Shown: positions 63,250 through 64,000 of the stretch, piece after piece
Layout: every line of letters starts with the position of its first letter
How positions within the stretch are numbered: position 1 is the stretch's first letter
Origin: Proteles cristata cristata
Lineage: Eukaryota > Chordata > Mammalia > Carnivora > Hyaenidae
Assembly (NCBI GenBank): GCA_017311185.1
Contig: JAESUZ010002551.1
Span: 2,480,001 to 2,544,000 of the forward strand
Length of the DNA: 64,000 nt
Direction of reading: 5' to 3'
Notes under the pieces: model-generated
The model's input: the letters and a program-made list of their open reading frames with translations, nothing else
Told to the model about the DNA's origin: nothing
Database searches by the model: none
Program-made: the position numbers and the translations under genes

Positions 63250-63605
63250 CTGTTTTAGTCTTCTCAGGCTGCTATAACATAATGCCAAAGATTGGGGAGC
63301 TTAAACAGCAGAAATTATCTCTCACATTTCTGGAAACTAGGAAGACCAAAACCAAAGTATTGGCTAATTGTGATTATGGTGAGAACTTTTTTCCTGGGTT
63401 GAAGCTGGTCACGTTTCCGTGTCCTCGCATGGCAGAGAGAAGGGCAGAGCAATTCCTGGTGTCCTTGCCTACAAGGCTGCTAATCCTGTCAGATCAGGAC
63501 TTCACCCTTATGACTTCATTTAACCTCAATTACCTATGTAGTCACATTGGGAGTTAGGACTTCAACATACAACTTTGGAGGGACATGATTCAGTCCGTAC
63601 CTTTC
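63250..63605 (-). repeat. MLT1-type MaLR LTR, antisense
   Basis: 'TTTTAGTCTTCTCAGGCTGC', 'TATAACATAATGCCAAAGAT', 'CACATTTCTGGAAACTAGGA', 'GTAGTCACATTGGGAGTTAG' and 'ACATGATTCAGTCCGTACC' follow the reverse MLT1 order. The open frame 63216-63557 is a chance product of this repeat. Confidence 0.8.
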
Positions 63606-64000
63606 TCCCACTGATTGCATCTGAAAACTAGGCAGAATACAGAAAACATCTACTTGTATACTTTGAAAAATAAACAGTAGCAGCCAGACTTGGGAGAGAT
63701 ATCAAAATGTGAAGAGGAATTATTTATTACAAGAGTGAGTGTCCTGGGTATTTTTTCCCCTTATTATATCCTCAGCTTTAACCTGTGGGGGCCTCAGTTC
63801 TTAATTGAACTTGTAGATGCAGACAGAGAAGACTCAACAGTAACCTCTTTCTGGTCAGATGATAAGGAACGATAGCCTCTGTGAGTCAGGGAGTGTTGGA
63901 GTCTTCGCATTTTTTTTCTCTTTTTCCTTGCTTCTTTTCCCCCAAATGTAGCTTAAGGTTGCCCATATCTTTTTGACAGTGTGAAGATTAAAACATTTCT

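Noticed and set aside
63216..63557. Plus-strand open frame of 113 codons
   Set aside because: It coincides with an antisense MLT1 LTR and has no domain or splice context.

Overview
This is a vertebrate nuclear genome window, almost certainly from a feliform (cat-like) carnivoran. It holds about 30 copies of a tRNA-Lys-derived CAN-SINE, with the head 'GGGGCGCCTGGGTGG' and the feliform-type body 'CTGTGCTGACAGCTCAGAGCC'. It also holds several nearly identical 5'-truncated carnivore L1 3' ends. The species cannot be fixed by reading alone; the youngest SINE copies carry a body variant that I do not match with confidence to domestic cat.

The one protein-coding gene is the 5' end of RUNDC3B (RPIB9/RPIP9, RUN domain containing 3B) on the + strand. 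A CpG-island promoter lies at about 31.38-32.48 kb. Coding exon 1 is 32112-32248, intron 1 is 20.6 kb (32249-52875), coding exon 2 is 52876-52991, and intron 2 runs off the right edge. The two exons join in phase across an AG|G arginine codon, with GT/AG splice sites. Exon 3 and everything downstream lie outside the window. In human the neighbour on the opposite strand is ABCB1, whose long upstream transcript overlaps this area; I found no ABCB1 coding exon here.

The left 31 kb is gene-free flank. It contains two processed pseudogenes. One is RPL38, with a 13-bp target-site duplication, an in-frame TGA and a frameshift. The other is TMSB10, split exactly at its start codon by a later SINE. 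Around them are MIR and L2 remnants, MLT1 and MaLR-like LTRs, young L1 3' ends with clear target-site duplications, and a 2.25-kb antisense L1.

The introns hold mostly antisense SINEs, old antisense L1 ORF2 remains, one young L1, two local tandem duplications (about 103 bp x2 and an exact 40 bp x2), and, in intron 2, a 937-bp solo LTR of an endogenous class II (betaretrovirus-like) element with a 6-bp target duplication. I see no CRISPR array, operon or other prokaryotic feature, and no undescribed gene system. The noteworthy content is the nested insertion history, the RUNDC3B promoter with its polyglycine repeat, and the small duplications.
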